Source: Streptomyces spongiae (GTDB taxonomy: Bacteria; Actinomycetota; Actinomycetes; Streptomycetales; Streptomycetaceae). From it: DNA of 55,878 nucleotides. The translations under genes were made by a program, and so were the position numbers. Positions 7,419 to 16,378 of this stretch are shown here, one piece after another. The notes under the pieces are model-generated. The model saw only the letters and a program-made list of their open reading frames with translations, did not search any database and was not told where the DNA came from. Location of the stretch: assembly GCF_009377185.1 (NCBI RefSeq), contig NZ_VJZC01000013.1, positions 1-55,878 on the forward strand, written 5' to 3'. Within the stretch, counting starts at the first letter, position 1; the number at the start of each line of letters is the position of its first letter.

Positions 7419-8714
7419 ATGACTCCCACCCCCCACCTGACCACTCCCGGCCTCCACACATGGCATCCGGCCCGCTTCCAACCCGCCGACTCCGACCGTT
7501 CAGCGCTCGAAGGCTCCGGTACCGCGACGGTGGACGTCGTCGTCCCCGTCCACAACGAGGAGCGCGCCCTGCCGGGCTGTCTGCGGACACTCCACGCCCG
7601 CCTGTCCGACGGCTTCCCCTTCCCCTGGCGGATCACCGTCGTCGACAACGCCAGCACCGACAGGACGCTCGACACCGCCCACCGCCTCGCGGAGGAGCTG
7701 CCCGGCGTCGGTGTCGTGCACCTGGACCGCAAGGGCCGCGGGCTGGCCCTGCGCACGGTCTGGGGTGCGAGCGAGGCCGACATCGTGGCGTACATGGACG
7801 TCGACCTGTCCACCGGCCTGGACGGTCTGCTCCCGCTGATCGCCCCGCTGGCCAGCGGCCACTCGGACATCGCGATCGGCAGCCGGCTGGCCCCCGGGGC
7901 CCGAACGGTGCGCGGACCGCGCCGCGAGTTCGTCTCCCGCTGCTACAACGGGATCATCAGGCTGACGCACGGGGCGCGCTTCACCGACGCCCAGTGCGGT
8001 TTCAAGGCGGCCCGCACGGAGGTGCTCCGGCCGCTGCTGCAGGTGACACGTGACGACGCGTGGTTCTTCGACACCGAGTTACTGCTACTGGCCGAGCACA
8101 ACGGGCTGCGCGTCCACGAGGTGCCGGTCGACTGGGTCGAGGACGTCGACACCCGCGTGGACGTGGTGAGCACGGCGGCCGAGGACCTGCGGGGCCTGTG
8201 GCGCATGGCGCGGCTCAAGTCGTCCGGTGACGCCAGGGTCGACCTGCCGCGCCGCCCGGCACCGGCGGCCGAGCATCCGGACGCGGTACTCGCGCCCTCC
8301 TCCGGGCGTTCGGCGCTGCCCTGGGAGGTCGTGTGCTTCGCGGCGATCGGCGTCGCCTCGACCGCGGGACAGGCCCTGCTGTACTGGCTGTTACGCGGCT
8401 GGTGGTCGCCGGCCTTCGCCAACCTGGTCTCGCTGCTCGTGCTCACGCTGTTGAACACCGAGGCGAACCGCCGGCTGACCTTCCGGCACTCCTCAGCCCG
8501 GCCCGCGCGGGCGCACCTCGGGGCCGGAGGCCTGTTCGTCCTCGGGTACCTGGTGACCTCCGGGGCGGTGCTCTGGTTCAAGCAGGCCGATCCCGGCGCT
8601 TCACCGGCCGCTGAGACCGCCGTCCTGGCCGCGGCCTCCGTGATGGTCACCGTCGTGCGGTTCACCGTGCTGCGGTCCGCCGTCTTCCGCAGTTCCGCCC
8701 GACGCCGGCCCTGA
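7419..8714 (+). CDS. Family 2 glycosyltransferase fused to GtrA-like membrane domain
   Basis: The 431-residue protein begins with a GT2 domain of the dolichyl-phosphate sugar synthase type (about 25-270): VVVPVHNEERALPGC, the nucleotide-binding VVDNASTDRT, and the metal-binding YMDVDLSTG. From about residue 295 comes a GtrA domain with four membrane helices (ending VMVTVVRFTVLRSAVF). Such enzymes load a sugar from a nucleotide donor onto polyprenyl phosphate and help flip it across the membrane. The start at 7419 has AAGGA just upstream; an ATG at 7404 is possible. The next gene encodes a PMT-type transferase that uses lipid-linked sugars, 22 bp away, so the two probably act in one extracytoplasmic glycosylation pathway. 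Confidence 0.9.
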   Translation: MTPTPHLTTPGLHTWHPARFQPADSDRSALEGSGTATVDVVVPVHNEERALPGCLRTLHARLSDGFPFPWRITVVDNASTDRTLDTAHRLAEELPGVGVVHLDRKGRGLALRTVWGASEADIVAYMDVDLSTGLDGLLPLIAPLASGHSDIAIGSRLAPGARTVRGPRREFVSRCYNGIIRLTHGARFTDAQCGFKAARTEVLRPLLQVTRDDAWFFDTELLLLAEHNGLRVHEVPVDWVEDVDTRVDVVSTAAEDLRGLWRMARLKSSGDARVDLPRRPAPAAEHPDAVLAPSSGRSALPWEVVCFAAIGVASTAGQALLYWLLRGWWSPAFANLVSLLVLTLLNTEANRRLTFRHSSARPARAHLGAGGLFVLGYLVTSGAVLWFKQADPGASPAAETAVLAAASVMVTVVRFTVLRSAVFRSSARRRP

Positions 8715-8736
8715 CGAGAGCGAACTTCCCTCCCTC

Positions 8737-10926
8737 ATGAGCAACTCCGCGCACACTCTGTCCGTCGCGACCTCGGGGCCCGGCCGGAACCAGCACCCGG
8801 CCGGCCGTTCACTGCCCTCCTGGTCGGCGCCCGCCGCCCTCGCCCTGATCCTCGTCCTGGCAGCCGTGCTCCACGGCTGGGCGCTCGGCTCGCTCGGCTG
8901 GGCCAACAGCTACTACTCCGCCGCCGTGAAGTCGATGGGGACGAGCTGGACCAACTTCGTCTTCGGCTCCTACGATCCGGCCGGGGTCGTGACGGTCGAC
9001 AAGCCGCCCGCCGCGCTGTGGCCGCAGGTGATCAGCACCAAGATCTTCGGGCTGCACGGCTGGGCGATGATCCTGCCGCAGGTGATCGAGGGCGTGGCCG
9101 CGGTCCTCGTCCTGCACCGCACCGTACGGCGCTGGGCGGGGGAGGGCGCGGCGCTGATCGCCGCGCTGGCACTCACCCTGACGCCCATCACCGTGGCGAT
9201 CAACCGGGACAACAACCCCGACACCCTGCTCGTCCTGTTCCTGGTGTCGGCCGCGTACGCGCTCACCCGGGCGCTGCGGGCCGAGGGCAGGGCCATGACC
9301 TGGTGGCTGTGCGCGAGCGGCCTGCTGATCGGGTGCGGGTTCCTCACCAAGATGCTCGCCGCCTGGATGGTCGTCCCGGCCTTCGCCGTCGCCTGGCTCG
9401 TGGCAGGAAGCGGCGCCTGGACACCGCGAGTGCTGCGGCTGCTGGGTGCGGGAGCCGTCCTGGCGGCGTCCTCCTTGTGGTGGGTCGCGATGGTGGCCCT
9501 GTGGCCGGGCGACCGTCCCTACGTCGGGGGCAGCGAGGACGGCTCGGCCTGGGACCTCGTGGTCGGCTACAACGGACTCGGGCGGGTCTTCGGCTCCGAC
9601 AGCGGAGGCCAGGGCCCCGGGGGCGGTGGCGTGTCGTTCGGCGGCGCCGCCGGTCTCGGGCGCCTGTTCAACGACCAGGTGGGTGGGCAGATCAGCTGGC
9701 TGCTGCCCCTCTGCGCCGTCGCCCTGGCGGTCTCGGTGGTCTGCGCGGTGCTGCGGCGCCGAGGTCGGCTGCCCGACAACGCCGTGCTGCCCGCCTCGGG
9801 TTGGTGGCTGTGGGGGACCTGGCTGGTGGTCTGCGCGGCCGTCTTCTCCACCCAGAAGGGCATCTTCCACCCCTACTACACCACCCAGTTGGCCCCGGCG
9901 ATCGCCGCCCTGTGCGGTGGCCTGACGGCCGCCCTCGTCCGGGCCCACCGCGCGGGACAGCGCTGGACGTCGTGGGTGGGCACGGCCGCCGTGGCGGCGA
10001 GCGTCATCTGGGCCGCGACCCTCATCCGCCGTACCCCGGACTGGAACGGCTGGCTGGTGTGGCCGGTGCTGCTGGCCGGCTGCGCCGCGGTCGCTCTCCT
10101 GCTGCTCGCCCGACGCCGAGGCGGTCTGCTGCCGGTGGCCGTCGGAGCCGCGGTGGCCGCGGTCCTGGTCGCCCCGGGCGCGTGGGCGGTGAGCGTGCCC
10201 GGATCGACCAGCGTGATGGGCGGCGCCAACCCCACGGCGGGACCGATGGTCCTCGGATTCGGCGGAGCGGGCATGCGGCAGCCCGGCTCCGGCGGCGGGA
10301 ACCAGCCGTCGGGCATGCCGTCCGGAATGCCCTCGGGTATGCCCGGCCTCCCCGGTGGCTCGGGCTCGGGCCAGTCCGGTGAGCTCCCGTCGGGTGGGAT
10401 GCCCTCCTTCCCCGGCAACGGCTCCGGCGGAGGTCCCGGAGATCCCGTAGGGCAGGGAGGTCCCGGAAGCCAGGGAGGCTCGGGTGCCCGCGGAGCCGGT
10501 GTGTTCGGTGGCGGTGCGGAACTGACGGGCAACCAGCGCAAGATCCTGGACTACGTGGTCGAGCGCGCGCCGACAGCACGGATCAAGCTCGCCGTGGAGG
10601 GCGGCGCCATGTCCACCGGCGCGTTCATCCTCGGCAGCGACGAGACAGTCATCGGCATGGGCGGCTTCACCGGCTCGGACAACGCGCCGTCGGTGTCCCA
10701 GCTGGAGAAGTGGACCAAGAACGGCGAACTGCGCTACATCTTGGGTTCGGACGCCGCCGGCGGCTTCCCCGGCATGTCCGGCAGCCCTTCGCAGGAGCGC
10801 TCCGGCTGGATCTCGAAGAACTGCACCAAGGTGGCCGCCTCCAAGTACGGAGGCACGTCGTCGCAGCGGAACGGCGAGATGATGGGATTCGGCGCCGACG
10901 TCCTGTACGACTGCGCCGCCAAGTGA
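8737..10926 (+). CDS. PMT/ArnT-type (GT39/GT83-like) membrane glycosyltransferase
   Basis: The 729-residue protein has about 10 membrane helices in residues 20-505, with the conserved extracytoplasmic TVDKPP loop typical of ArnT/PMT enzymes and an INRDNNPDTLL loop. A low-complexity Gly/Ser/Pro/Met linker follows (about 511-593, with SGMP repeated three times in a row). The C-terminal about 130 residues form a soluble domain with a late pair of cysteines. The family moves a sugar from polyprenyl phosphate to a protein or glycan outside the membrane. It sits between the GT2-GtrA gene that should supply that donor and a two-component system. Acceptor and sugar are unknown. Confidence 0.88.
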   Translation: MSNSAHTLSVATSGPGRNQHPAGRSLPSWSAPAALALILVLAAVLHGWALGSLGWANSYYSAAVKSMGTSWTNFVFGSYDPAGVVTVDKPPAALWPQVISTKIFGLHGWAMILPQVIEGVAAVLVLHRTVRRWAGEGAALIAALALTLTPITVAINRDNNPDTLLVLFLVSAAYALTRALRAEGRAMTWWLCASGLLIGCGFLTKMLAAWMVVPAFAVAWLVAGSGAWTPRVLRLLGAGAVLAASSLWWVAMVALWPGDRPYVGGSEDGSAWDLVVGYNGLGRVFGSDSGGQGPGGGGVSFGGAAGLGRLFNDQVGGQISWLLPLCAVALAVSVVCAVLRRRGRLPDNAVLPASGWWLWGTWLVVCAAVFSTQKGIFHPYYTTQLAPAIAALCGGLTAALVRAHRAGQRWTSWVGTAAVAASVIWAATLIRRTPDWNGWLVWPVLLAGCAAVALLLLARRRGGLLPVAVGAAVAAVLVAPGAWAVSVPGSTSVMGGANPTAGPMVLGFGGAGMRQPGSGGGNQPSGMPSGMPSGMPGLPGGSGSGQSGELPSGGMPSFPGNGSGGGPGDPVGQGGPGSQGGSGARGAGVFGGGAELTGNQRKILDYVVERAPTARIKLAVEGGAMSTGAFILGSDETVIGMGGFTGSDNAPSVSQLEKWTKNGELRYILGSDAAGGFPGMSGSPSQERSGWISKNCTKVAASKYGGTSSQRNGEMMGFGADVLYDCAAK

Positions 10927-10981
10927 GCCGCTGGGCGGCCCGTACGCACGACACACACCACAGAACGGACAGACCGGCGTC

Positions 10982-11722
10982 ATGACACAGCGGGCCGCGG
11001 ACAAGCCCCGGCGCAGGCTTCTCGTGGTGGAGGACGAACCCAGCATCCGCACCCTGCTGGAGTCCACCCTCCGCCTCACCGGGTACGACGTGAACAGCGC
11101 CGACACGGGGCACGCGGCCCTCGTGGAGGCCGAGCGCGGCACACCCGACCTGGTGCTGCTGGACGTGACGCTGCCGGACCTGGACGGATTCGAGGTGACC
11201 CGGAGGCTGCGGGCGGCGGGAAACGACGTGCCCGTGCTGTTCCTGACCGCCCGCACAGCCCTCGACGACCGGTTGAAGGGCCTGAGTGTCGGCGGGGACG
11301 ACTATGTGCCCAAGCCCTTCAGCATCGAGGAGGTGCTGCTGCGCATCGAGGCCATCCTGCGCCGCACCGGCGCCGCGCTCCCGCCGCCCCCCACGGAACG
11401 CGTACTGAGCTACGCCGACCTGGAACTCGACGAGAACGCCCATGACGTGCACCGCGCCGGCGTGTACATCCCACTGTCACCGACCGAGTTCAAGCTGTTG
11501 GGCTACCTCATGGAGAACGCCACACGGGTGGTGAGCAAGGTCCAGATCCTCAACCACGTCTGGAGCTACGACTTCGCGGGCGACGCGCGCATCGTCGAGA
11601 CCTACATCAAGTACCTGCGCAAGAAGATCGACCACATCGACCCGCCGCTCATCCACACCGTACGCGGGGTCGGCTACTGCCTGCGGCTGCCCCGCGACCG
11701 GTCCGGAACGGTCGACCAGTGA
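10982..11722 (+). CDS. OmpR/PhoB-family response regulator
   Basis: The 246-residue protein has an N-terminal receiver domain (about 13-125) with the acidic pair at VVEDEP, phospho-acceptor Asp61 in VLLDVTLPD, the switch threonine in FLTAR, and the conserved Lys in PKPF. A winged-helix DNA-binding domain follows (about 145-238), with VETYIKYLRKKID and the hairpin IHTVRGVGYCLR. It is the cytoplasmic output partner of the histidine kinase encoded next, whose start overlaps this stop by four bases (GTGA). Together with the upstream transferases it makes a four-gene cassette, suggesting that glycosylation responds to an envelope signal. Confidence 0.94.
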   Translation: MTQRAADKPRRRLLVVEDEPSIRTLLESTLRLTGYDVNSADTGHAALVEAERGTPDLVLLDVTLPDLDGFEVTRRLRAAGNDVPVLFLTARTALDDRLKGLSVGGDDYVPKPFSIEEVLLRIEAILRRTGAALPPPPTERVLSYADLELDENAHDVHRAGVYIPLSPTEFKLLGYLMENATRVVSKVQILNHVWSYDFAGDARIVETYIKYLRKKIDHIDPPLIHTVRGVGYCLRLPRDRSGTVDQ

Positions 11723-13305
11723 GAAAGTTCCTCCTGCGTCCTGCGACATCACTGCGGCGACGGCTCGTCGTCGGGGTCACGGTCCTGGCAACCCTGGCGG
11801 TGCTGACCTCGCAGGCGATCGGCTCCGTGGTGCTGCGCTCGTGGCTGCTGGACCGGGTCGACCAACAGCTCGCCGCCTTCCATCCACCGGCACCCGTCTA
11901 CGCCGACGCGCTCCGCGACGATCTTCCCGGCCCGAGGACCCGCCCGAGCGTGCTGCCCTCGGACTTCCGCGTCTACTTCTACGACTCGACGGGCGAACGA
12001 CTGAACCATTCCATGGGCGCGGGGCGGAAGTCGGCCCCCCTGCTGGCGGACTCCTCCGACGATCTGGGAATGGACTACGGGCGCCCGGAGACCATCTCCG
12101 CCGAGGACGGCGACGGGAGTTGGAGAGTGGTCCGGTACGCCGGACCGGACGGCATGAACGCCGTGGTCGCCCTGCCGCTGGACACCGTCGACGACACTCT
12201 GTCCCGACTCCTGTGGCTCGACGCCGCCGTGCTGGGCGTCGCGGTCGCCGCACTGATCGCCGTGGGGCGCTGGGTGGTCCGCCTGGGGCTGCTGCCGCTG
12301 ACCCGTATGGAGCGCACCGCAGAGGACATCACCGCCGGCGACCTCGACCTGCGGTTGACCGACACCGACGCGCGCACCGAGATCGGACGGCTCGGGCGGG
12401 TGCTCAACACCATGCTCGACCGGCTGCAGCGGGCACTGCAGGAGAGGGAGGCATCGGAGGCGCGGATGCGGCGCTTCGTGGCCGACGCGGGGCACGAACT
12501 GCGTACCCCGCTCACGGCGATCCAGGGCTACGCGGAGCTGGCCCTGCGTCCTGAACGGCGTTCCGCGGGTGAACGGCAGGAAGCGGACCGGGTGGTCGCC
12601 CAGAACGCGGAACGCATGAGTCTGCTGGTCGACGACCTGCAGTTGCTCGCCTCCCTGGACAAGGAACCCTCCTACCGGCACGAACCGGTGGATCTGCTGT
12701 CGCTCGCGGCGGACGCCGTCAGTACGGCGGCCCTCCAGGACACCACTCACCCCGTCGATCTCGGCCCGGTGCGTCCCCCGGAGGGTTCCGCGGGCACGTC
12801 CGAGCTGGAACTCGTGGAGACCATGGGCGACCCGCACCGCCTCCGGCAGATCGTCGAGAACCTGCTGTCCAACGCGCGGATTCACACTCCACCGGGTACC
12901 GCCGTCCACGTCCGGGTGGGCACCGCCCGCAGCGGTGCGGCCGGCGGATCCGGGCGACCGGGGCGTACCAGCGCCTCACCGTCCCTGTCCGAGGACACCG
13001 CGGTGAGCATCGTGGAAGTGTCCGACGAAGGGCCCGGACTGACCGCGCACGACGCCGCGCACGTGTTCGAGCGGTTCTACCGGGCCGATCCCTCCCGCTC
13101 GCGGGCCCGCGGTGGCAGTGGACTCGGACTCGCCATCGCGTCCACCATCGCCGAGGGCCACGGCGGCCGCCTCGAACTCGACACCGCACCCGGCGAGGGC
13201 TGCACCTTCCGTCTCGTACTGCCCGGCGAGATGATCAAACCCTCTGCGGCACCGGAGCAGGGCGCTCGCCCGAGCCCCGGACGATCAGGCGGGTGGGGAC
13301 CGTGA
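11719..13305 (+). CDS. Membrane sensor histidine kinase (HAMP-HisKA-HATPase)
   Basis: The 528-residue protein has a first membrane helix (about 17-40), an extracytoplasmic sensor region (about 41-165), a second helix (about 168-192) and a HAMP linker. The HisKA box is FVADAGHELRTPLTAIQGY, with phospho-acceptor His259. The ATPase domain has the N box NLLSNARIH, DEGPGL, the F box VFERFYR and the G box GGSGLGLAIA. It pairs with the response regulator encoded just upstream. The 3' end runs 71 bp into the end of the convergent LacI gene, and its Pro/Ser/Gly-rich tail is coded by the overlap. Confidence 0.94.
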   Translation: MRKFLLRPATSLRRRLVVGVTVLATLAVLTSQAIGSVVLRSWLLDRVDQQLAAFHPPAPVYADALRDDLPGPRTRPSVLPSDFRVYFYDSTGERLNHSMGAGRKSAPLLADSSDDLGMDYGRPETISAEDGDGSWRVVRYAGPDGMNAVVALPLDTVDDTLSRLLWLDAAVLGVAVAALIAVGRWVVRLGLLPLTRMERTAEDITAGDLDLRLTDTDARTEIGRLGRVLNTMLDRLQRALQEREASEARMRRFVADAGHELRTPLTAIQGYAELALRPERRSAGERQEADRVVAQNAERMSLLVDDLQLLASLDKEPSYRHEPVDLLSLAADAVSTAALQDTTHPVDLGPVRPPEGSAGTSELELVETMGDPHRLRQIVENLLSNARIHTPPGTAVHVRVGTARSGAAGGSGRPGRTSASPSLSEDTAVSIVEVSDEGPGLTAHDAAHVFERFYRADPSRSRARGGSGLGLAIASTIAEGHGGRLELDTAPGEGCTFRLVLPGEMIKPSAAPEQGARPSPGRSGGWGP

Positions 13306-14266
13306 CGGTGCGGCCGCGCGAGCGGTCGCCGTCCAGGCGGGCCAGGGCGGTGGCCGCCGCCGTTCTGCCGATTCCCTCGGGGTTCTGCGCGACGACGGTC
13401 AGGGCAGGTTCGAGTGCCTCGGCGAGCGCCACGTCGTCGAAGGCGACGACGGCGACGTCCTTCCGCCTGCTGCGGGCGAGTTCGGTGACGATGCCCAGCG
13501 CGACGATGTTGTTGCCGGCGAACAGGGCGGTGGGGGGATCCTCCAGGCCGAGCAGCTGCGATGTGGCGGCCGAAGCGCCGTGCTGGTCATGGGCGTTGGT
13601 GATCAGGGAGCGGTCCTGGGGGAGGCCGGCCTCCTGGAGTGCCGCGCGGTATCCGGCCAGACGCTCACGGCGTGTGTAGAGCCTGGTGGGAAGGTCGCCG
13701 ACGAAGCCGATGCGCCGGTGGCCGTGGGCGATCAGGTGGGCGACGCCGTCCTGGGCGCCGGCACGGTTGGAGCTGACGACGCTGTCCGTGGCCAGACCGG
13801 CGCCCGGACGGTCGACGAAGACGACGGGCAGCCCCGCGGCGCGGTGGGCCTTGAGGTGGGAGTGGTCGGCGCCGACGGACGGCACGACCAACAGGATGCT
13901 GATGCGGCGGGCGAGGAACTTGTCCGTCAACGCGCGTTCGCGGTCGGGGTCGTCCGCGGAGGACCCCATGACGAGGGTCAGACCGCGGTCGCGCACCGTG
14001 TCCTCGATGCCGCCGGCCACGGCTCCGAAGAAGGGGTTGCCGAGGTCGGGGATGACAAGTCCGATGCTGCTGTCGGGCCCGCCGACGCGGATGTTGCGGG
14101 CCATCAGGTTCGGCTGGAAGCCGAGCTTGGCCACGGCGGCGAGTACCTGTTCCCTGGTCCGCGCCGAGGCCGGTCCGTCCTCGTTGAGGACGCGGGAGAC
14201 GGTCTTGGCACTGACGCCCACTTCTCGGGCGACGTCGGCCAGGGTGGGGCGGCGGTTCGCTGCCAT
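13235..14266 (-). CDS. LacI-family transcriptional regulator of the adjacent sugar ABC importer
   Basis: The 343-residue protein starts with a LacI helix-turn-helix (PTLADVAREVGVSAKTVSRV) and the hinge (ARNIRVGG), followed by a periplasmic-binding-protein-like effector domain (SIGLVIPDLGNPFFGAVAGG, GHRRIGFVGD, VAVVAFDD). It lies directly downstream of, and on the same strand as, the importer genes, 83 bp after the ATPase gene. It probably represses them through the paired GTCA-N4-TGAC sites at 17468-17495 and is released by the transported sugar or a metabolite of it. Its 3' end overlaps the histidine kinase gene. Confidence 0.93.
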   Translation of the reverse strand: MAANRRPTLADVAREVGVSAKTVSRVLNEDGPASARTREQVLAAVAKLGFQPNLMARNIRVGGPDSSIGLVIPDLGNPFFGAVAGGIEDTVRDRGLTLVMGSSADDPDRERALTDKFLARRISILLVVPSVGADHSHLKAHRAAGLPVVFVDRPGAGLATDSVVSSNRAGAQDGVAHLIAHGHRRIGFVGDLPTRLYTRRERLAGYRAALQEAGLPQDRSLITNAHDQHGASAATSQLLGLEDPPTALFAGNNIVALGIVTELARSRRKDVAVVAFDDVALAEALEPALTVVAQNPEGIGRTAAATALARLDGDRSRGRTVTVPTRLIVRGSGERPAPVPQRV

Positions 14267-14349
14267 GGAGGTAGGTGTCTCCTGTGCTCGTCGGGTCCGG
14301 CCGCGGCCTCGGCCGGAACCCGTGCGTGCTTCCGTCGTACCGAGCGCCG

Positions 14350-15183
14350 TCAGCTCGCCTGGACCCCGGCCGCCTTCGCCGCCTCGGAATCCGCCACGAC
14401 CGTACCTCCGGCATCATCGACGGTGAGCGCGCCGGTCATGATGGCGACGACCTCCGCCATGGAGTAGTCGGAGGGCTTGATCACGGCGGCGCGCCGGCCC
14501 AGCCGGTGGACGTGGATCCGGTCGGCGATCTCGAAGACGTGAGGCATGTTGTGGCTGATCAGGACGACCGGCATGCCCTTGTCCCGGACGCGGCGGATGA
14601 GGTCCAGGACCTGACCGGACTCCTTGACGCCGAGAGCGGCGGTGGGCTCGTCCATGACGACGACGCTGCGGGCCCAGGCGACGGAACGGGCCACCGCGAC
14701 GGCCTGTCGCTGTCCGCCGGAGAGTGTCTCGACCGCCTGTGTCAGCGAGCGCAGGCCGATCTTCAGGTCGGCCATGTGTTCGGCGGCCTCCTCACGCATC
14801 CGTTTCTTGTCCAGCATGCGGAAGACACTGCCGAGGACGCCGGGGCGGCGGAGTTCCCGGCCGAGGAACATGTTCGAGGCGATGTCCATGGAGGCGGCCA
14901 CGGCGAGGTCCTGATAGACCGTCTCGATGCCGTGGGCGCGGGCGCTTTGCGGACCGGAGAAGGTGATGGGCTTCCCGCCCAGGAGTATCTCGCCCGCGTC
15001 GGGGACCAACGCGCCGGTCAGCGCCTTGATGAGGCTGGTCTTGCCGGCTCCGTTGTCGCCGATGACGGCGAGGACCTCGCCCGGCAGCAGGTCGAAGTCG
15101 GCGCCGTCGATGGCGGTGACGTGGCCGTAGCGTTTGACCAGACCGCGGGCCTGCAGCACGGGGGTGGGGGAGTTGGCGCTCAT
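14350..15183 (-). CDS. Sugar ABC transporter ATP-binding protein, single domain (FrcA-like)
   Basis: The 277-residue protein has one nucleotide-binding domain: Walker A GDNGAGKTSL, signature LSGGQRQ, Walker B VVVMDEPTAALG and the H-loop VLISHN. Ribose/galactose-type (CUT2) importers normally use a double-length ATPase such as RbsA; a single-domain version is known from the fructose transporter FrcBCA and relatives, which this resembles (SMDIASNMFLGREL). It must act as a homodimer. Its ATG overlaps the permease stop by four bases (ATGA). It powers uptake through the permease encoded upstream. Confidence 0.9.
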   Translation of the reverse strand: MSANSPTPVLQARGLVKRYGHVTAIDGADFDLLPGEVLAVIGDNGAGKTSLIKALTGALVPDAGEILLGGKPITFSGPQSARAHGIETVYQDLAVAASMDIASNMFLGRELRRPGVLGSVFRMLDKKRMREEAAEHMADLKIGLRSLTQAVETLSGGQRQAVAVARSVAWARSVVVMDEPTAALGVKESGQVLDLIRRVRDKGMPVVLISHNMPHVFEIADRIHVHRLGRRAAVIKPSDYSMAEVVAIMTGALTVDDAGGTVVADSEAAKAAGVQAS

Positions 15184-16205
15184 CGGGCCTTCTTCCGGGA
15201 GATCTGGTCGACGGTCACCGCGAGGATCACCAGGACACCGGTGATCAGGGTCTGGTAGATGGAGGCGACGCCCATCAGTTGCAGGCCGTTGCGGAAGACG
15301 CCGACGATGAGGACGCCGATGAAGGTGCCCAGGACCGAACCGCGCCCGCCGAAGAGGCTGGTGCCCCCGAGGACCACGGCGGTGATGCTGTCGAGGTTGT
15401 CTGTCTGGCCCGCCTGCGGGTCGCCGACCCCGGTGCGGGAGATGAGCAACAGGGCGGCGATGCCGTACAACAGACCCGCCACGGTGTAGACGCCGACGGT
15501 CAGCCGGGAGGTGCGGATGCCGTTCAGCCGTGCCGCTTCCGGGCTGTTGCCCACCGCGTAGACGTGCCGGCCCCAACCGGTGTTGCTCAGCGCGTAGGCG
15601 AGGAGGAGGAACAGGGCGATGGTGACCAGGGAGCCGTAGGTGATGTCGGTGCGGCCGAGCGGGAAGGTCTGCCCGAGCGCCGTCAGCGGGCCCGGCAGGT
15701 TGGTGACCGTCTGCTCCTCGGAGTAGATGTGGGTCAGCGCGAACGCCACGTTGAGCATGCCGAGGGTGACGATGAACGGCGGCAGCGGGATCTTCTGCAC
15801 CAGCAGCCCGTTGAGCAGCCCGAAGGCGCCGCAGACGCCGATGCCCACAGCGATGGCGACGAGCGGGGGCAGCGAGCCCTCGGCGGCCATCTTGGCGATC
15901 ATGATGCTGCCGAACGCCATCACCGCACCGCACGACAGGTCGATGCCCGCCGTGAGGATGATCAGGGTCTGGCCGATGGCGAGCGTGCCCACGACCATGA
16001 CCTGCTGCACGATCAGCGAGAAGTTGCCGCCCGTGAGGAACTGGTCGGTCGAGAAGGAGAAGAAGGCACAGGCCAACAGGAGGGCGACCAGCGGGCCGGT
16101 GGTCGGTGCCGTGAGCAGTCTGCGGGCCGTCGTCGGTGCCTTGAGCCCGGCGTACGGCGAGGAGGTGCCCGGGGGCGTGCTCGGGGGCGTGGTCGTGGCT
16201 GTCAT
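15180..16205 (-). CDS. Sugar ABC transporter permease (CUT2, FrcC/RbsC-like)
   Basis: The 341-residue integral membrane protein has about 10 hydrophobic segments and the CUT2 permease motifs LTAGIDLSCGAVMAF near the middle and VVLGGTSLFGGRG towards the C-terminus. It forms a homodimeric channel for a monosaccharide with the ATPase encoded just downstream (ATGA overlap). The binding protein gene lies 173 bp upstream; the gap contains two GC-rich palindromes that could lower downstream expression. Confidence 0.92.
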   Translation of the reverse strand: MTATTTPPSTPPGTSSPYAGLKAPTTARRLLTAPTTGPLVALLLACAFFSFSTDQFLTGGNFSLIVQQVMVVGTLAIGQTLIILTAGIDLSCGAVMAFGSIMIAKMAAEGSLPPLVAIAVGIGVCGAFGLLNGLLVQKIPLPPFIVTLGMLNVAFALTHIYSEEQTVTNLPGPLTALGQTFPLGRTDITYGSLVTIALFLLLAYALSNTGWGRHVYAVGNSPEAARLNGIRTSRLTVGVYTVAGLLYGIAALLLISRTGVGDPQAGQTDNLDSITAVVLGGTSLFGGRGSVLGTFIGVLIVGVFRNGLQLMGVASIYQTLITGVLVILAVTVDQISRKKAR

Positions 16206-16296
16206 GCGAAGTCCTTGTCGGAAGACAGAAGCCTTGTCCGTCCTGGTCGGAGGACAGATGTCGTGGTCCGTCCCTGTCGGAGGGCAAGGGAACGAG

Positions 16297-16337
16297 GGGG
16301 CGGCCGCCCCGGGTCGGGGAGTTGGGGCGGCCGCCCC
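16297..16337. promoter_or_regulatory. Twin GC-rich palindromes between binding-protein and permease genes
   Basis: GGGGCGGCCGCCCC occurs twice (16297-16310 and 16324-16337). Each copy is self-complementary and the two can also pair with each other. They lie just after the stop of the solute-binding protein gene. Such hairpins often stabilise the upstream message and partly stop transcription, so that binding protein is made in excess over permease and ATPase. Upstream of the permease start (16206-16290) three imperfect copies of GTCGGARGRCA occur in tandem. Confidence 0.55.
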
Positions 16338-16378
16338 GCTGAGGGGAAGGCGTTGTCCTACGGTTCGAACCGGGCGGC

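Noticed and set aside
8809..11256. An 815-codon minus-strand frame opposite the PMT-type transferase and response regulator
   Set aside because: It crosses two well-supported genes on the other strand and has only Arg/Gly/His-rich low-complexity sequence.
10982..13305. Naming the two-component system as a specific characterised pair
   Set aside because: Receiver and kinase motifs are generic OmpR/HisKA types; nothing in the sequence identifies a particular orthologue.
16360..16378. GGTTCGAACC, which looks like a tRNA T-loop
   Set aside because: No acceptor stem, D arm or anticodon arm surrounds it; it is a short palindrome near a gene end.
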